Shown here: one piece after another, positions 1 to 8,545 of the stretch
Layout of the letters: each line of letters begins with the position of its first letter
Numbering within the stretch: position 1 is the stretch's first letter
Source: Parcubacteria group bacterium Greene0714_7
Lineage (GTDB): Bacteria; Patescibacteria; Paceibacteria; UBA9973; UBA2103
Assembly: GCA_007378985.1 (NCBI GenBank)
Contig: VMHB01000001.1
Span: forward strand, 124,001-188,000
Direction of reading: 5' to 3'
DNA: 64,000 nt
Program-made: the position numbers and the translations under genes
The notes under the pieces: generated by a model
Databases searched by the model: none
The model's input: only the letters and a program-made list of their open reading frames with translations
Told to the model about the DNA's origin: nothing

Positions 1-55
1 AAGGGATCATAGGAACAAGTCGCATGTAAGTTGAGTTTCGTGGTAGGCTCGCCCT

Positions 56-1033
56 ATGAATAGGGGATTTTGGGACAGATTATCGAAGCCGTTTTTAGTA
101 CTTGCGCCAATGGCGGATGTTACTGATGGAGCATTCCGTCGAGTAATTGCAAAGTATGGCAAACCAGACGTGATGTGGACGGAATTCGTTTCGGCAGACG
201 GCTTGGTGCGTGCGCCCGAAGAAGGAAAGAAAAAATTGCTTGCGGATTTAATGTATTCTGAAGAAGAGCGTCCAATAGTTGCACAGTTTTTTACAGGAAA
301 TCCTGACCACATGGAAAAAACCGCAGAGCTTGCCAGAGAGCTTGGTTTTGATGGTATCGACATCAACATGGGGTGTCCTGACAAATCAATTGAAAAGCAA
401 AAAGCGGGTGCCGCGATGATGAGAGATCCAATGCGCGCAAAGGCCGTTATCGAGGCAGCGATTAGAGGTGGTGGAGGACTGCCTGTTTCAGTAAAGACAA
501 GAATCGGTTACAACAAAAACGAACTTGATGAGTGGTTGCCATACATACTTGAGACTGATGCTTCCGCAATTACTATTCATGCACGCACACGGAAAGAAAT
601 GTCGAGTGTACCTGCCAGATGGGAAGAAGTTGCTCATGCGGTGAGTATTTGTAATCGGGAGAATCCTGACGCCCTTATCTTAGGTAATGGAGACATTATT
701 GATGTCGAAGATGCTCGGAAAAAAATAGACGAATCTGGGGCTGACGGCGCTATGCTGGGCCGTGCCATTTTCGGCAACCCATGGCTCTTCGCCAATGTTG
801 GGTTTACGAAACCCAACATTGGTGTTCAAGAGCAACTGAGGGTGATGGTGGAGCATACGAAACTCTATGAGGAGCTTTTGCCACACAAAAGTTTTGCGAT
901 TATGAAGAAGCATTACAAAGCGTACGTGTCGGGTTTTGATGGTGCCGCAGAGCTTCGAGGGGAACTTATGAGGGCAGAAAATGCTACAGAAGTAGCGGAT
1001 GCTGTGGACAGGTTCTTTACTTCAGTCGGTTAG
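56..1033 (+). CDS. dus: tRNA-dihydrouridine synthase (Dus family)
   Basis: Flavin-dependent reduction of uridine to dihydrouridine in tRNA D-loops (family knowledge). The 325-aa protein has the Dus order: LAPMADVTD near residue 16, the catalytic-cysteine loop NMGCP (Cys about 107), a VKTRIG strand near 147, an IHART motif near 173, and phosphate-binding GADGAMLGRAIFGNPW near 230. The family call is firm; the paralogue (DusA/B/C) is not resolved. The gene is monocistronic: a hairpin with a T-run follows before carA. An oddity is a perfect 14-bp inverted repeat inside the coding sequence at 792-822 that encodes a short stretch just after the GNPWLF motif. Confidence 0.93.
   Translation: MNRGFWDRLSKPFLVLAPMADVTDGAFRRVIAKYGKPDVMWTEFVSADGLVRAPEEGKKKLLADLMYSEEERPIVAQFFTGNPDHMEKTAELARELGFDGIDINMGCPDKSIEKQKAGAAMMRDPMRAKAVIEAAIRGGGGLPVSVKTRIGYNKNELDEWLPYILETDASAITIHARTRKEMSSVPARWEEVAHAVSICNRENPDALILGNGDIIDVEDARKKIDESGADGAMLGRAIFGNPWLFANVGFTKPNIGVQEQLRVMVEHTKLYEELLPHKSFAIMKKHYKAYVSGFDGAAELRGELMRAENATEVADAVDRFFTSVG
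792..822. repeat. Perfect inverted repeat inside dus
   Basis: Arms CCAATGTTGGGTTT (792-805) and AAACCCAACATTGG (809-822) around ACG. The 14-bp perfect stem lies wholly in the reading frame and keeps it open. It looks like a small palindromic element absorbed into a variable surface loop of the protein; that origin is inference. Confidence 0.75.
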
Positions 1034-1112
1034 CCATGTAGACTACTTTTAATTTGAGTATGCAGAACCGCTTCAAGCTTCATTCTCTCAAAAAAAGGGA
1101 AATAATTTCCTC

Positions 1113-1142
1113 AAAAATCCTCCATTCATTGGAGGATTTTTT
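1113..1142 (+). terminator. Hairpin plus T-run between dus and carA
   Basis: An 11-bp stem AAAAATCCTCC / GGAGGATTTTT with a 7-nt loop ends in a T-run only 6 nt before the carA ATG at 1149. It can terminate dus. The right arm also holds the only GGAGG upstream of carA, so an upstream-initiated carA mRNA would have its Shine-Dalgarno paired, or would be attenuated, here. Confidence 0.75.
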
Positions 1143-1148
1143 CTATAT

Positions 1149-2204
1149 ATGAAACTTATCCTCGCAGACAAAACAGTTATAGAAGGGAAGAGTTTTGGTG
1201 CAGATGTTTCTGCAACCGGTGAAGTTGTTTTCAATACAGGAATGGTTGGCTATGTTGAAACACTCACTGACCCTTCATATCAAGGACAAATTTTAGTTTT
1301 GACCTATCCACTCGTAGGCAATTATGGTGTTCCCGATCCCGAATTTTTTGAATCAACTGGCATCCACATTTCAGGACTTGTCGTGAGTGAATACAGTGAG
1401 ACATACTCAAGTGCATCTGCAAAGCAGTCGCTTGCTTCATGGCTTAAAAAATCTGGCATTCCTGCAATCTCGGGTGTTGATACACGAGCACTCACGAAGA
1501 AGCTTCGTGAAAAAGGTGTCATGCTTGGTGGACTTGCTGTAAAAGGAAACACTATTGCTCTCGAGGATCCAAACAAGCGAAATCTTGTTGCGGAAGTAAG
1601 TATTAAAGAAAAGCGTGAATATGGAGAGGGTCCAATAAAAATTATCGCAGTTGATTGTGGAATGAAGGAAAATATTGTCCGTTCGCTGGTGCGCCCAGGC
1701 GTCAGTGTGCTTCGTGTTCCTTGGGATTATGACTTTACGAAAGAGGAGTATGACGGACTCTTTCTTTCAAATGGTCCGGGGGATCCAACAATGTGTGATG
1801 CCACAATTCAAAATATAAAAAATGCATTCAAAAAAGATATTCCCATTCTTGGCATATGTCTTGGTACTCAACTCATGGCTCTTGCCGCAGGTGCATCAAC
1901 CTACAAACTAAAATACGGACACCGCTCTCAAAACCAACCATGTACTGATGTGAGTGTCGGTACTCGTTGCTACATCACCTCGCAAAACCATGGGTTTGCG
2001 ATCAACCGAAAAACATTACCCAAAGAATGGAAAGTGTGGTTTGAAAATGCGAACGACGGCTCTGTTGAAGGTATTAAACATGGCTCTAAGCCTTGGTCTG
2101 CAGTGCAGTTTCACCCCGAAGCATCCCCTGGACCTACCGACACCGCATGGGTTTTTGATGAGTTTTTAGCCTCTGTTGCTCTCTATAAAAAGAATCATGC
2201 CTAA
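1149..2204 (+). CDS. carA: Carbamoyl-phosphate synthase small subunit (glutamine amidotransferase)
   Basis: Hydrolyses glutamine and passes ammonia to CarB for carbamoyl phosphate, the first step of UMP (and arginine) synthesis. At 351 aa it is normal to slightly short. The N-terminal CPSase_sm domain carries EGKSFGA near residue 12 and TGMVGYVETLTDPSY near 32. The C-terminal class I amidotransferase domain has the nucleophile in GICLGTQ (Cys about 237) and HPEASPGP (His about 322). The start codon is 6 nt after a hairpin/T-run, with no accessible Shine-Dalgarno. carB overlaps its last 8 nt, so the two subunits are translationally coupled. No copy of the pyrimidine palindrome lies in front of it. 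Confidence 0.96.
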   Translation: MKLILADKTVIEGKSFGADVSATGEVVFNTGMVGYVETLTDPSYQGQILVLTYPLVGNYGVPDPEFFESTGIHISGLVVSEYSETYSSASAKQSLASWLKKSGIPAISGVDTRALTKKLREKGVMLGGLAVKGNTIALEDPNKRNLVAEVSIKEKREYGEGPIKIIAVDCGMKENIVRSLVRPGVSVLRVPWDYDFTKEEYDGLFLSNGPGDPTMCDATIQNIKNAFKKDIPILGICLGTQLMALAAGASTYKLKYGHRSQNQPCTDVSVGTRCYITSQNHGFAINRKTLPKEWKVWFENANDGSVEGIKHGSKPWSAVQFHPEASPGPTDTAWVFDEFLASVALYKKNHA

Positions 2205-5200
2205 AAACCCAAAAAAAGTTTTAATACTTGGCTCTGGAGGCCTGCGCATTGGGCAAGCAGGTGAGTTTGATTATTCAGGTTCCCAAGCAATCAAGGCACT
2301 TAAGGAAGAAGGGATTCGAACTGTTTTAATGAACCCAAACATTGCAACAGTGCAAACAGATAAAGGTCTTGCCGACTCAGTATATTTTTTGCCACTAACA
2401 GAGCACTTTGCAAAAGAAGTAATAGAAAAAGAACGCCCTGATGCAATACTTCTTGGTTTTGGTGGACAGACTGCACTCAACTTAGGTCTTCTGCTTGAAG
2501 CAAATGGAATTCTTAAGAAATATGGCGTTGAAGTTTTGGGTACACCGGTGTCAGTTATTCGCGATACGGAAGACAGAGAACTCTTCATTAAACGACTCTC
2601 AGAAATTGGTGTGGTGACGGCTCGAAGTTTTGCTGCAGAAAATATTAAAGATGCTGTGAAAGGTGCCGCAAAGTTGAAATACCCAGTGATGATTCGCATG
2701 GGTTTCGCCTTGGGCGGTGAAGGGTCTGGATTAGTGCGAACAGAGTCGGAACTCAAGATTCGACTCGCTGAAGCATTTCATCGAAGCCCTCAAGTTTTGA
2801 TTGAAGAGTATCTCGCAGGATGGAAAGAGGTTGAGTACGAAGTGGTGCGCGATGCCTACGACAACTGCATTGTTGTATGCAACATGGAGAACTTCGACCC
2901 GATGGGCGTTCACACAGGCGAGTCTATTGTGGTGGCGCCATCCCAGACATTAACTAATGAGGAATATCATCGCTTGCGTGAGGTGGCGATTAAAACTATT
3001 CGACACCTTGGTGTGGTGGGTGAGTGTAATATTCAATACGCACTCCACCCAGTTACTGGTGAGTACCGTGTGATTGAAGTGAACGCACGCCTCTCTCGCT
3101 CGTCTGCACTCGCTTCAAAAGCAACAGGCTATCCTCTAGCGTTTATTGCCGCAAAGCTTTCTCTCGGGCATTCTCTCCTCACACTTAAAAATGCTGTGAC
3201 GCAAAAAACTAGTGCGTGTTTTGAGCCTGCGCTCGATTACTTAGTGCTCAAGATGCCACGATGGGATTTGAATAAGTTTGATGGTGCCGTCAGCTCTATC
3301 GGAACGGAAATGAAGTCAGTCGGAGAAGTCATGGCAATTGGTCGTTCTTTTGAAGAAGTGCTTCAAAAAGCAATTCGTATGCTCATGATTGGAGCGGATG
3401 GCCTTACTCTAAATAAAGGTGAAGTATTTCAAATTAAGGACTATCTAGCCGAAATTAAAAATCCAACAACACGGCGTGTCTTTGCGGTGGCAGAGGCATT
3501 ACGAAGAGGTGTTTCGGTTGAAGAGATTCACAAACTCTCAGGAATCACTCATTGGTTTTTAGACAAGATGAAAAACATTATTGATCTTGAAAAACGTTTA
3601 AAGAAAGAAACACTCACCGCTGAATTTTTGCGTCAAGTAAAGCAGGCAGGATTTTCAGATAAACAAGTAGCGGTTATTACAGGAAAAACTGAAATGGTGG
3701 TGCGCGCACTTCGTGAAAAAAAGAATGTCACTCCAGTGGTGAAGCAAATAGATACACTGGCAGGCGAGTTTCCTGCAAAAACAAATTACCTGTATGTGAC
3801 CTACCACGGTACTGAACACGATGTCACTCCGGGCAAAAAAGGAATTGCAGTTCTTGGGAGTGGGCCGTACTCAATTGGTTCATCGGTTGAGTTTGATTGG
3901 TCGAGTGTACAAGTGCTAAAAACACTCAAAGCTGAAGGCAGGGAGACCGTGATGATTAACTACAATCCCGAAACAGTGTCGACTGATTACGACATGTCGG
4001 ACCGATTGTACTTTGAAGAGCTTTCTTTAGAGCGTGTACTCGACATTGTGCAGTTTGAAAAAATTAAAGGGGTGGTGATTTCAACGGGTGGGCAAGTATC
4101 AAACAATCTTGCGCTTCCGCTTCATAAAAGCGGTGTAAAAATTTTAGGAACTACTCCTGAAAATATTGACCGTGCAGAAGACCGTCATACTTTCTCAAAG
4201 CTGTTAGATAAGCTCAATATTGATCAACCGGGATGGGCAGAACTCACGACAAGAAAAGCAGCGGGTGAGGCAGCTCTCAAACTTGGCTATCCTGTGCTTG
4301 TACGCCCCTCGTATGTGCTCTCAGGCTCCGCCATGGCAATTGCGTCTGACGAAGCATCGCTCATGCGATTTTTGGAGCGTGCAGTCGATGTGTCTTCTGA
4401 ACACCCGATTGTTATTTCAAAATTTATTGAGAATGCACGAGAAATTGAAATAGACGGGGTCGCTTCAAAAGGAAAGCTGGAAATCTACGCCATAACTGAG
4501 CATGTTGAGAACGCAGGCACTCACTCGGGAGATGCAACCGTGGTTTTGCCTCCGCAACGTACTTACCTTGAAACGATTCGTCGAGCGAAGCGCATTGCAA
4601 AAAAAGTAGTTAAAGAGTTAAAAATTACGGGCCCATTCAATATTCAGTTTTTGGCGAAAGAAAATAAACTACAGGTTATTGAAACAAATGTGCGTGCATC
4701 GCGTAGTTTCCCATTCGTCTCAAAAGTCACTGGTTACAACTTCATTGAACTCGCCACAAAGGCAATGCTAGGCAAAGACATTAGTGGACACTACCAAACA
4801 CTTGAGCTTGATTATGTTGCAGTAAAATCACCGCAGTTTTCATATAGTCGCATTAAGGGTGCTGACCCGCTTGGGTATGTCGAGATGGCATCAACAGGTG
4901 AAGTGGCTGCGTTTGGTGATTCATATCCTGAGGCTCTCTTGAAGTCCATGATGGCCGCAGGTTTTCGAATTCCTACAAAAAATATTCTCCTTTCTTTAGG
5001 TGGCGAAGAGAACAAAGTAAAACTTCTTCCCGCGATAGAAAAACTTAAAGTGTTAGGGTTTAACTTTTTTGCCACTGAACACACCGCAGAATTTTTGAAA
5101 ACTCATGGCATCCCGGCACAGCTTGTGCATAAAATAAAAACTGGAAAGAAAGAAAATGTCGGAACGCTCCTTGATTCAGGGAAGCTTGAGCTGATCATCA

Positions 5201-5406
5201 ACCTCGCAAATCGAGGGCTCGTGAGAGAGGGTAATGGTAACGGCGGTCCATCAGATGGTTTTATTATTCGTCGCAAGGCAGTTGATCTCAATATTCCTCT
5301 CATCACTAACCGTCAGCTTGCAGAGGCGTTCGCCATGGCTCTCTCAGAGGTAGGAAAGAAAGGCTTAGAGTCAAAATCATGGGATGCATATAAGAAAGAT
5401 GCTTAA
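2197..5406 (+). CDS. carB: Carbamoyl-phosphate synthase large subunit
   Basis: Makes carbamoyl phosphate from bicarbonate, ammonia and two ATP. The protein is about 1069 aa from the ATG at 2197 (MPKNPKKVLILGSGG), which overlaps carA by 8 nt; longer upstream starts would eat into carA. It shows the duplicated ATP-grasp architecture: the first half opens LGSGGLRIGQAGEFDYSG, and the second repeats as LGSGPYSIGSSVEFDW around residue 550. A C-terminal MGS-like allosteric domain follows near 930-1060 (FFATEHTAEFLKTHGI). The C-terminal domain has the regulatory fold, but whether UMP binds cannot be read from the sequence. Confidence 0.96.
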   Translation: MPKNPKKVLILGSGGLRIGQAGEFDYSGSQAIKALKEEGIRTVLMNPNIATVQTDKGLADSVYFLPLTEHFAKEVIEKERPDAILLGFGGQTALNLGLLLEANGILKKYGVEVLGTPVSVIRDTEDRELFIKRLSEIGVVTARSFAAENIKDAVKGAAKLKYPVMIRMGFALGGEGSGLVRTESELKIRLAEAFHRSPQVLIEEYLAGWKEVEYEVVRDAYDNCIVVCNMENFDPMGVHTGESIVVAPSQTLTNEEYHRLREVAIKTIRHLGVVGECNIQYALHPVTGEYRVIEVNARLSRSSALASKATGYPLAFIAAKLSLGHSLLTLKNAVTQKTSACFEPALDYLVLKMPRWDLNKFDGAVSSIGTEMKSVGEVMAIGRSFEEVLQKAIRMLMIGADGLTLNKGEVFQIKDYLAEIKNPTTRRVFAVAEALRRGVSVEEIHKLSGITHWFLDKMKNIIDLEKRLKKETLTAEFLRQVKQAGFSDKQVAVITGKTEMVVRALREKKNVTPVVKQIDTLAGEFPAKTNYLYVTYHGTEHDVTPGKKGIAVLGSGPYSIGSSVEFDWSSVQVLKTLKAEGRETVMINYNPETVSTDYDMSDRLYFEELSLERVLDIVQFEKIKGVVISTGGQVSNNLALPLHKSGVKILGTTPENIDRAEDRHTFSKLLDKLNIDQPGWAELTTRKAAGEAALKLGYPVLVRPSYVLSGSAMAIASDEASLMRFLERAVDVSSEHPIVISKFIENAREIEIDGVASKGKLEIYAITEHVENAGTHSGDATVVLPPQRTYLETIRRAKRIAKKVVKELKITGPFNIQFLAKENKLQVIETNVRASRSFPFVSKVTGYNFIELATKAMLGKDISGHYQTLELDYVAVKSPQFSYSRIKGADPLGYVEMASTGEVAAFGDSYPEALLKSMMAAGFRIPTKNILLSLGGEENKVKLLPAIEKLKVLGFNFFATEHTAEFLKTHGIPAQLVHKIKTGKKENVGTLLDSGKLELIINLANRGLVREGNGNGGPSDGFIIRRKAVDLNIPLITNRQLAEAFAMALSEVGKKGLESKSWDAYKKDA

Positions 5407-5417
5407 ATGATAGGGAT

Positions 5418-6044
5418 ATGGATGACATCACTCACATACTAAAAGAAGCTGGAGCTATAACCGAAGGCCATTTTATTGGTACATCAGGAAAACATTTGTC
5501 GGTGTATATAAATAAAAATAAAATTCTCATACACGTTGCTCTGACTTCACGACTTTGTGAGGTGCTTGCAAAAAAGGTTGTTGGTTGGAATCCGGATGTC
5601 ATCGTCGCTCCTGCAACTGGTGGCATAGCGCTCTCGCAGTGGATGGCATTTCATATGAGTGCACTGTTAGGAAGAGAGGTGCTCAGTGCCTACACAGAAT
5701 CAATTGACGGAGTCCAATCCATTACAAAGCGCGGATATGATGCGGTGGTTAAAGGTAAGAGGGTTGTGGTAATTGAGGATGTTGTTAACACTGGCAAATC
5801 AATTAACGAGGTTGTTCAGGCAGTACAGATGGTTGGGGGTGAAGTTGTGGGAGCCGTTGCTCTTATAAATAGAAATTCAACCGACACACTAATTCAAGAA
5901 TTGCTTGGTGTTCCATTCCACTCGCTGTCACTTATGCCACTTGATGCTTATGCGGAAAACGAGGTTCCTGAATCGTTGAAAAAAATCCCCATTAACATTG
6001 AGCTTGGTCACGGTGCAAAATATCTTAAAGAACACTCGGAGTAA
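5418..6044 (+). CDS. pyrE: Orotate phosphoribosyltransferase
   Basis: Transfers ribose-5-phosphate from PRPP to orotate to give OMP. The 208-aa protein has the PRTase fold with the PRPP loop VVVIEDVVNTGKS near residues 113-125 and APATGGIALSQW near 61-72. The start follows carB by 11 nt and the stop lies 1 nt before pyrD, so it sits inside the car-pyr operon. The partner enzyme OMP decarboxylase (pyrF) is not in this window, so the pathway must be completed elsewhere or differently. Confidence 0.94.
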   Translation: MDDITHILKEAGAITEGHFIGTSGKHLSVYINKNKILIHVALTSRLCEVLAKKVVGWNPDVIVAPATGGIALSQWMAFHMSALLGREVLSAYTESIDGVQSITKRGYDAVVKGKRVVVIEDVVNTGKSINEVVQAVQMVGGEVVGAVALINRNSTDTLIQELLGVPFHSLSLMPLDAYAENEVPESLKKIPINIELGHGAKYLKEHSE

Positions 6045-6045
6045 T

Positions 6046-7128
6046 ATGACCACTACGCCCTTTTATGATCCTACGAAGTCATACGATGAAAACTATACGG
6101 ATGGTCCGTTTGGTGGATTTAAAAATGCGCCAGTCTATGAAGAAAAGGGCGAGCCGATGCATGATGTTTTTGGGCATAAGGTGTACACGCCCTTTGGTAT
6201 TCCTGCGGGCCCACTTTTAAATAGTGCTTTCATGAAGGGTGCGTTTGATACTGGTTTTGATATTGCGGTCTACAAAACAATACGAAGCGGTGCCTATCCC
6301 TGCCACCCATTTCCTAATGTGCTCGCTGTGCATCCAGGGGAGCGCCTCACACTAGAGCGTGCCCAAGCAGAAGCCTTGGTGGCGGATGTTAACTACACCG
6401 AACCTATTTCTATCACCAACTCATTTGGTGTGCCGTCGAAAGAAACACAAGTTTGGCAGGATGATTTTAAGACAGCTATTGTCTACGAGAAAAAAGGCCA
6501 GCTCGCGGTGTTGAGCTTCATGGGTACCGTGAAAGCAGAGCAGACTCAGAATGAGTTTATCGATGATTACATTCTTGCAGGATCTCTTGCAGCAAAAACA
6601 GGCGCAAAGGTTTTAGAGGTAAATTTGTCGTGCCCTAACATCGGCAATGAGGGTCTGGTTTGCTACAACTTGGATGTTACGGAAAAAGTATGTGAAGGAC
6701 TTCGTGCAGTTATTGGCTCAACTCCTTTGATGCTCAAGGTTGGGTATTACAAAAACAATGAGGATGTTGTGCGCTTAGCTCAAATTGCTGAAAAATATGC
6801 AAACGGTGTTTCCGCTATCAACACAGTGCAGGCAACTATTGTGGATGAGAAAGGAGAGCAAGCGCTCCCAGGGCCAAATCGTTCACGCTCAGGTGTGTGT
6901 GGTGCATCCATAAAGTGGGCAGGGCTCGAAATGGTACAGCGTCTGAAAAGTGCGCGTGATGCTGGTGGACTCACATTTAAAATTTGTGGTGTTGGTGGCG
7001 TGATTACTCCCGCTGACTATGCTGAGTATCTCCGCGCTGGTGCTGACATTGTTATGAGTGCAACAGGCGCTATGTGGAATACAAATTTAGCAAAAGAAAT
7101 TAAGGAGATCGAAGGGCTTTCTCAGTAA
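6046..7128 (+). CDS. pyrD: Dihydroorotate dehydrogenase, class 1-like
   Basis: Oxidises dihydroorotate to orotate using FMN. From the ATG at 6046 (MTTTPFYDP), preceded by GGAGTAAT, the protein is 360 aa; in-frame starts further upstream lie within pyrE. Visible are TPFGIPAGPLLNSAF (FMN-binding N-terminal strand), ITNSFGVPSK, and the catalytic-Cys region NLSCPNIGNEGLVC, followed by LMLKVGYYKNNEDV and the C-terminal FMN phosphate site GVGGVITPADYAEYLRAGAD. No PyrK-type electron-transfer subunit lies next to it, which suggests a class 1A-like soluble enzyme, but this is inference. It is the last gene of the carA-carB-pyrE-pyrD run. Confidence 0.93.
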   Translation: MTTTPFYDPTKSYDENYTDGPFGGFKNAPVYEEKGEPMHDVFGHKVYTPFGIPAGPLLNSAFMKGAFDTGFDIAVYKTIRSGAYPCHPFPNVLAVHPGERLTLERAQAEALVADVNYTEPISITNSFGVPSKETQVWQDDFKTAIVYEKKGQLAVLSFMGTVKAEQTQNEFIDDYILAGSLAAKTGAKVLEVNLSCPNIGNEGLVCYNLDVTEKVCEGLRAVIGSTPLMLKVGYYKNNEDVVRLAQIAEKYANGVSAINTVQATIVDEKGEQALPGPNRSRSGVCGASIKWAGLEMVQRLKSARDAGGLTFKICGVGGVITPADYAEYLRAGADIVMSATGAMWNTNLAKEIKEIEGLSQ

Positions 7129-7182
7129 GAGTAATGATGCATCCCAGCAATACATTCCACTCTTTAATGTCCGTACCATAGG

Positions 7183-7209
7183 CTTATTCGCACGAATAAG
7201 GGATATACT
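7183..7209 (+). promoter_or_regulatory. Pyr palindrome 1 and -10 box of the arsR-like gene
   Basis: Palindrome CTTATTCG-CA-CGAATAAG at 7183-7200, followed 3 nt later by the -10 hexamer TATACT at 7204-7209; the ATG is at 7220. The palindrome fills the -35/spacer region, so a bound protein would block transcription: likely autorepression. Confidence 0.7.
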
Positions 7210-7219
7210 GGTATGTAGG

Positions 7220-7489
7220 ATGACTGATGGAAAGAAACTAGAGAAAATATTGAAAGCGCTAGCGAACCATCGTCGATTAGCGATACTGAAGTATCTTTTA
7301 GTTAAGAAATCAGGGACAGTGGGAGATGTTGCGGGAATAATTAAGCTTTCTTTCAAGTCTACTTCACGGCATTTGGCAATCTTGAGAGGAGGAGAAATTG
7401 TGGAGCGAGAGCAGGTTGGCGTTCTTGCTAATTACTCGCTCGCACAACCAGTAGATCCTATTGTCCGAACAGTTATTTCTCGGCTCTAG
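7220..7489 (+). CDS. ArsR-type winged-helix regulator, probable pyrimidine-gene repressor
   Basis: An 89-aa one-domain ArsR/SmtB-like helix-turn-helix protein. Helix 1 KILKALANHRRLAILKYLL (residues 9-27), recognition helix around SFKSTSRHLAILRGGEIVE (residues 45-63), and a wing ending in VLANYSLAQP. It has no cysteine pair, so metal sensing is unlikely. It lies between pyrD and pyrB, and its own promoter holds one copy of a palindrome that recurs before pyrB, pyrC and two unknown genes, which makes it the obvious candidate to bind that palindrome. The ligand is unknown. Similar small ArsR-like proteins are common in Parcubacteria. Confidence 0.85.
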   Translation: MTDGKKLEKILKALANHRRLAILKYLLVKKSGTVGDVAGIIKLSFKSTSRHLAILRGGEIVEREQVGVLANYSLAQPVDPIVRTVISRL

Positions 7490-7525
7490 TTTTTTCTAAA
7501 TCTTTATTCCTCCTGTAATTATTTC

Positions 7526-7563
7526 ATATATACCCCTTATTCGCACGAATAAGGGGTATATAT
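7526..7563. promoter_or_regulatory. Pyr palindrome 2, upstream of pyrB
   Basis: Near-perfect 38-bp palindrome: 18-bp arms (each containing ACCCCTTATTCG or its complement) around a central CA. It lies 80 bp before the pyrB start, between the arsR-like gene and pyrB. It has no following T-run, so an operator is more likely than a terminator. Confidence 0.75.
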
Positions 7564-7643
7564 ACATATAGAAAATTTGAATGGTTAGGTGCGTATGGCT
7601 GGTAGTGTGCTGAATTGAAAATATGGAGGTATAATCTCTTCTA

Positions 7644-8543
7644 ATGCAACACATACTCGAGACTCAGCAGTTTGACCGCGAAGCCTTGAATAGTCTTTTT
7701 CAGGTTGCGACTTCTCTTGAAGGGAAGCGCACAAAGGATCTTGATGGAAAGATTATGGCGTCGTTGTTTTTTGCACCATCCACGCGCACCCGCTTGAGTT
7801 TTGAGTCAGCCATGTACAGGCTCGGGGGGCATGTCATCTCAATGGAGAATGCGAGTGAGTCATCCTCCTCAACGAAAGGAGAGACCATAGAAGACACTAT
7901 CCGCATCGTAGACAATTACGCGGATGTCATTGTTCTTCGTCACCCAGAAGTAGGGATGCTCGCGAGGGCTGCTGCTGTTTCGGAAGTCTCTGTCATTAAT
8001 GGTGGAGACGGCATTGGTCAGCATCCAACGCAGGCGTTTCTTGATTTGTATACTATTTTTCGTGAGATAGGTCGCACTGATGATTTTCACATTGCATTCG
8101 TTGGAAACCTTGCGTACTATCGTGCCGCTCGTTCTCTCGCGTATCTTCTTGGTAAATACAACAATGTAAAAATGACATTCGTGTCTGGCCCGGAGCTTGC
8201 TATGAAAGACGATGTGAAAGAGTATTTGAAAGAGAGAGGAGTTCAGTTTACCGAAACAGATGATTTAGTAGGAGCAATGCGCGAAGCCGATGTGGTGTAT
8301 CAAACGCGTATTGCGGAAGAATGGATTCCTGATCACGATCAGTATGAAAAGCTTCGTGGCAAGTATGTCATTGACCGCGCATTGGTTGACCAGATGAAAG
8401 AAGGCTCTATACTCATTCATCCACTTCCACGAGCGGGCGAAATTACTCCTGAAGTTGATGATTCACCGCACGCAGTCTACTTCAAGCAAGCAGAATATGG
8501 CGTTCTTGTGCGCATGGCACTTTTGAAACTGTTACTTGGCTAA
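7644..8543 (+). CDS. pyrB: Aspartate carbamoyltransferase catalytic subunit
   Basis: Joins carbamoyl phosphate and aspartate to carbamoyl-aspartate. The 299-aa protein has the signature PSTRTRLSFESA near residues 49-60 (carbamoyl-phosphate loop), HPTQAFLD near 129, and the aspartate-side HPLPRAGEI near 259. No pyrI regulatory subunit is near, so it is probably an unregulated catalytic trimer at protein level. A -10 box TATAAT at 7630-7635 places the transcription start about 7642, at or next to the ATG, so the message is probably leaderless; the -35 is poor. It converges with pyrC, with only 2 bp between the stops. Confidence 0.96.
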   Translation: MQHILETQQFDREALNSLFQVATSLEGKRTKDLDGKIMASLFFAPSTRTRLSFESAMYRLGGHVISMENASESSSSTKGETIEDTIRIVDNYADVIVLRHPEVGMLARAAAVSEVSVINGGDGIGQHPTQAFLDLYTIFREIGRTDDFHIAFVGNLAYYRAARSLAYLLGKYNNVKMTFVSGPELAMKDDVKEYLKERGVQFTETDDLVGAMREADVVYQTRIAEEWIPDHDQYEKLRGKYVIDRALVDQMKEGSILIHPLPRAGEITPEVDDSPHAVYFKQAEYGVLVRMALLKLLLG

Positions 8544-8545
8544 AC

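Noticed and set aside
7526..7563. Reading the pyr palindrome as a terminator of the arsR-like gene
   Set aside because: No T-run follows, and the same sequence occurs in front of four transcription units in different orientations, which fits an operator better.
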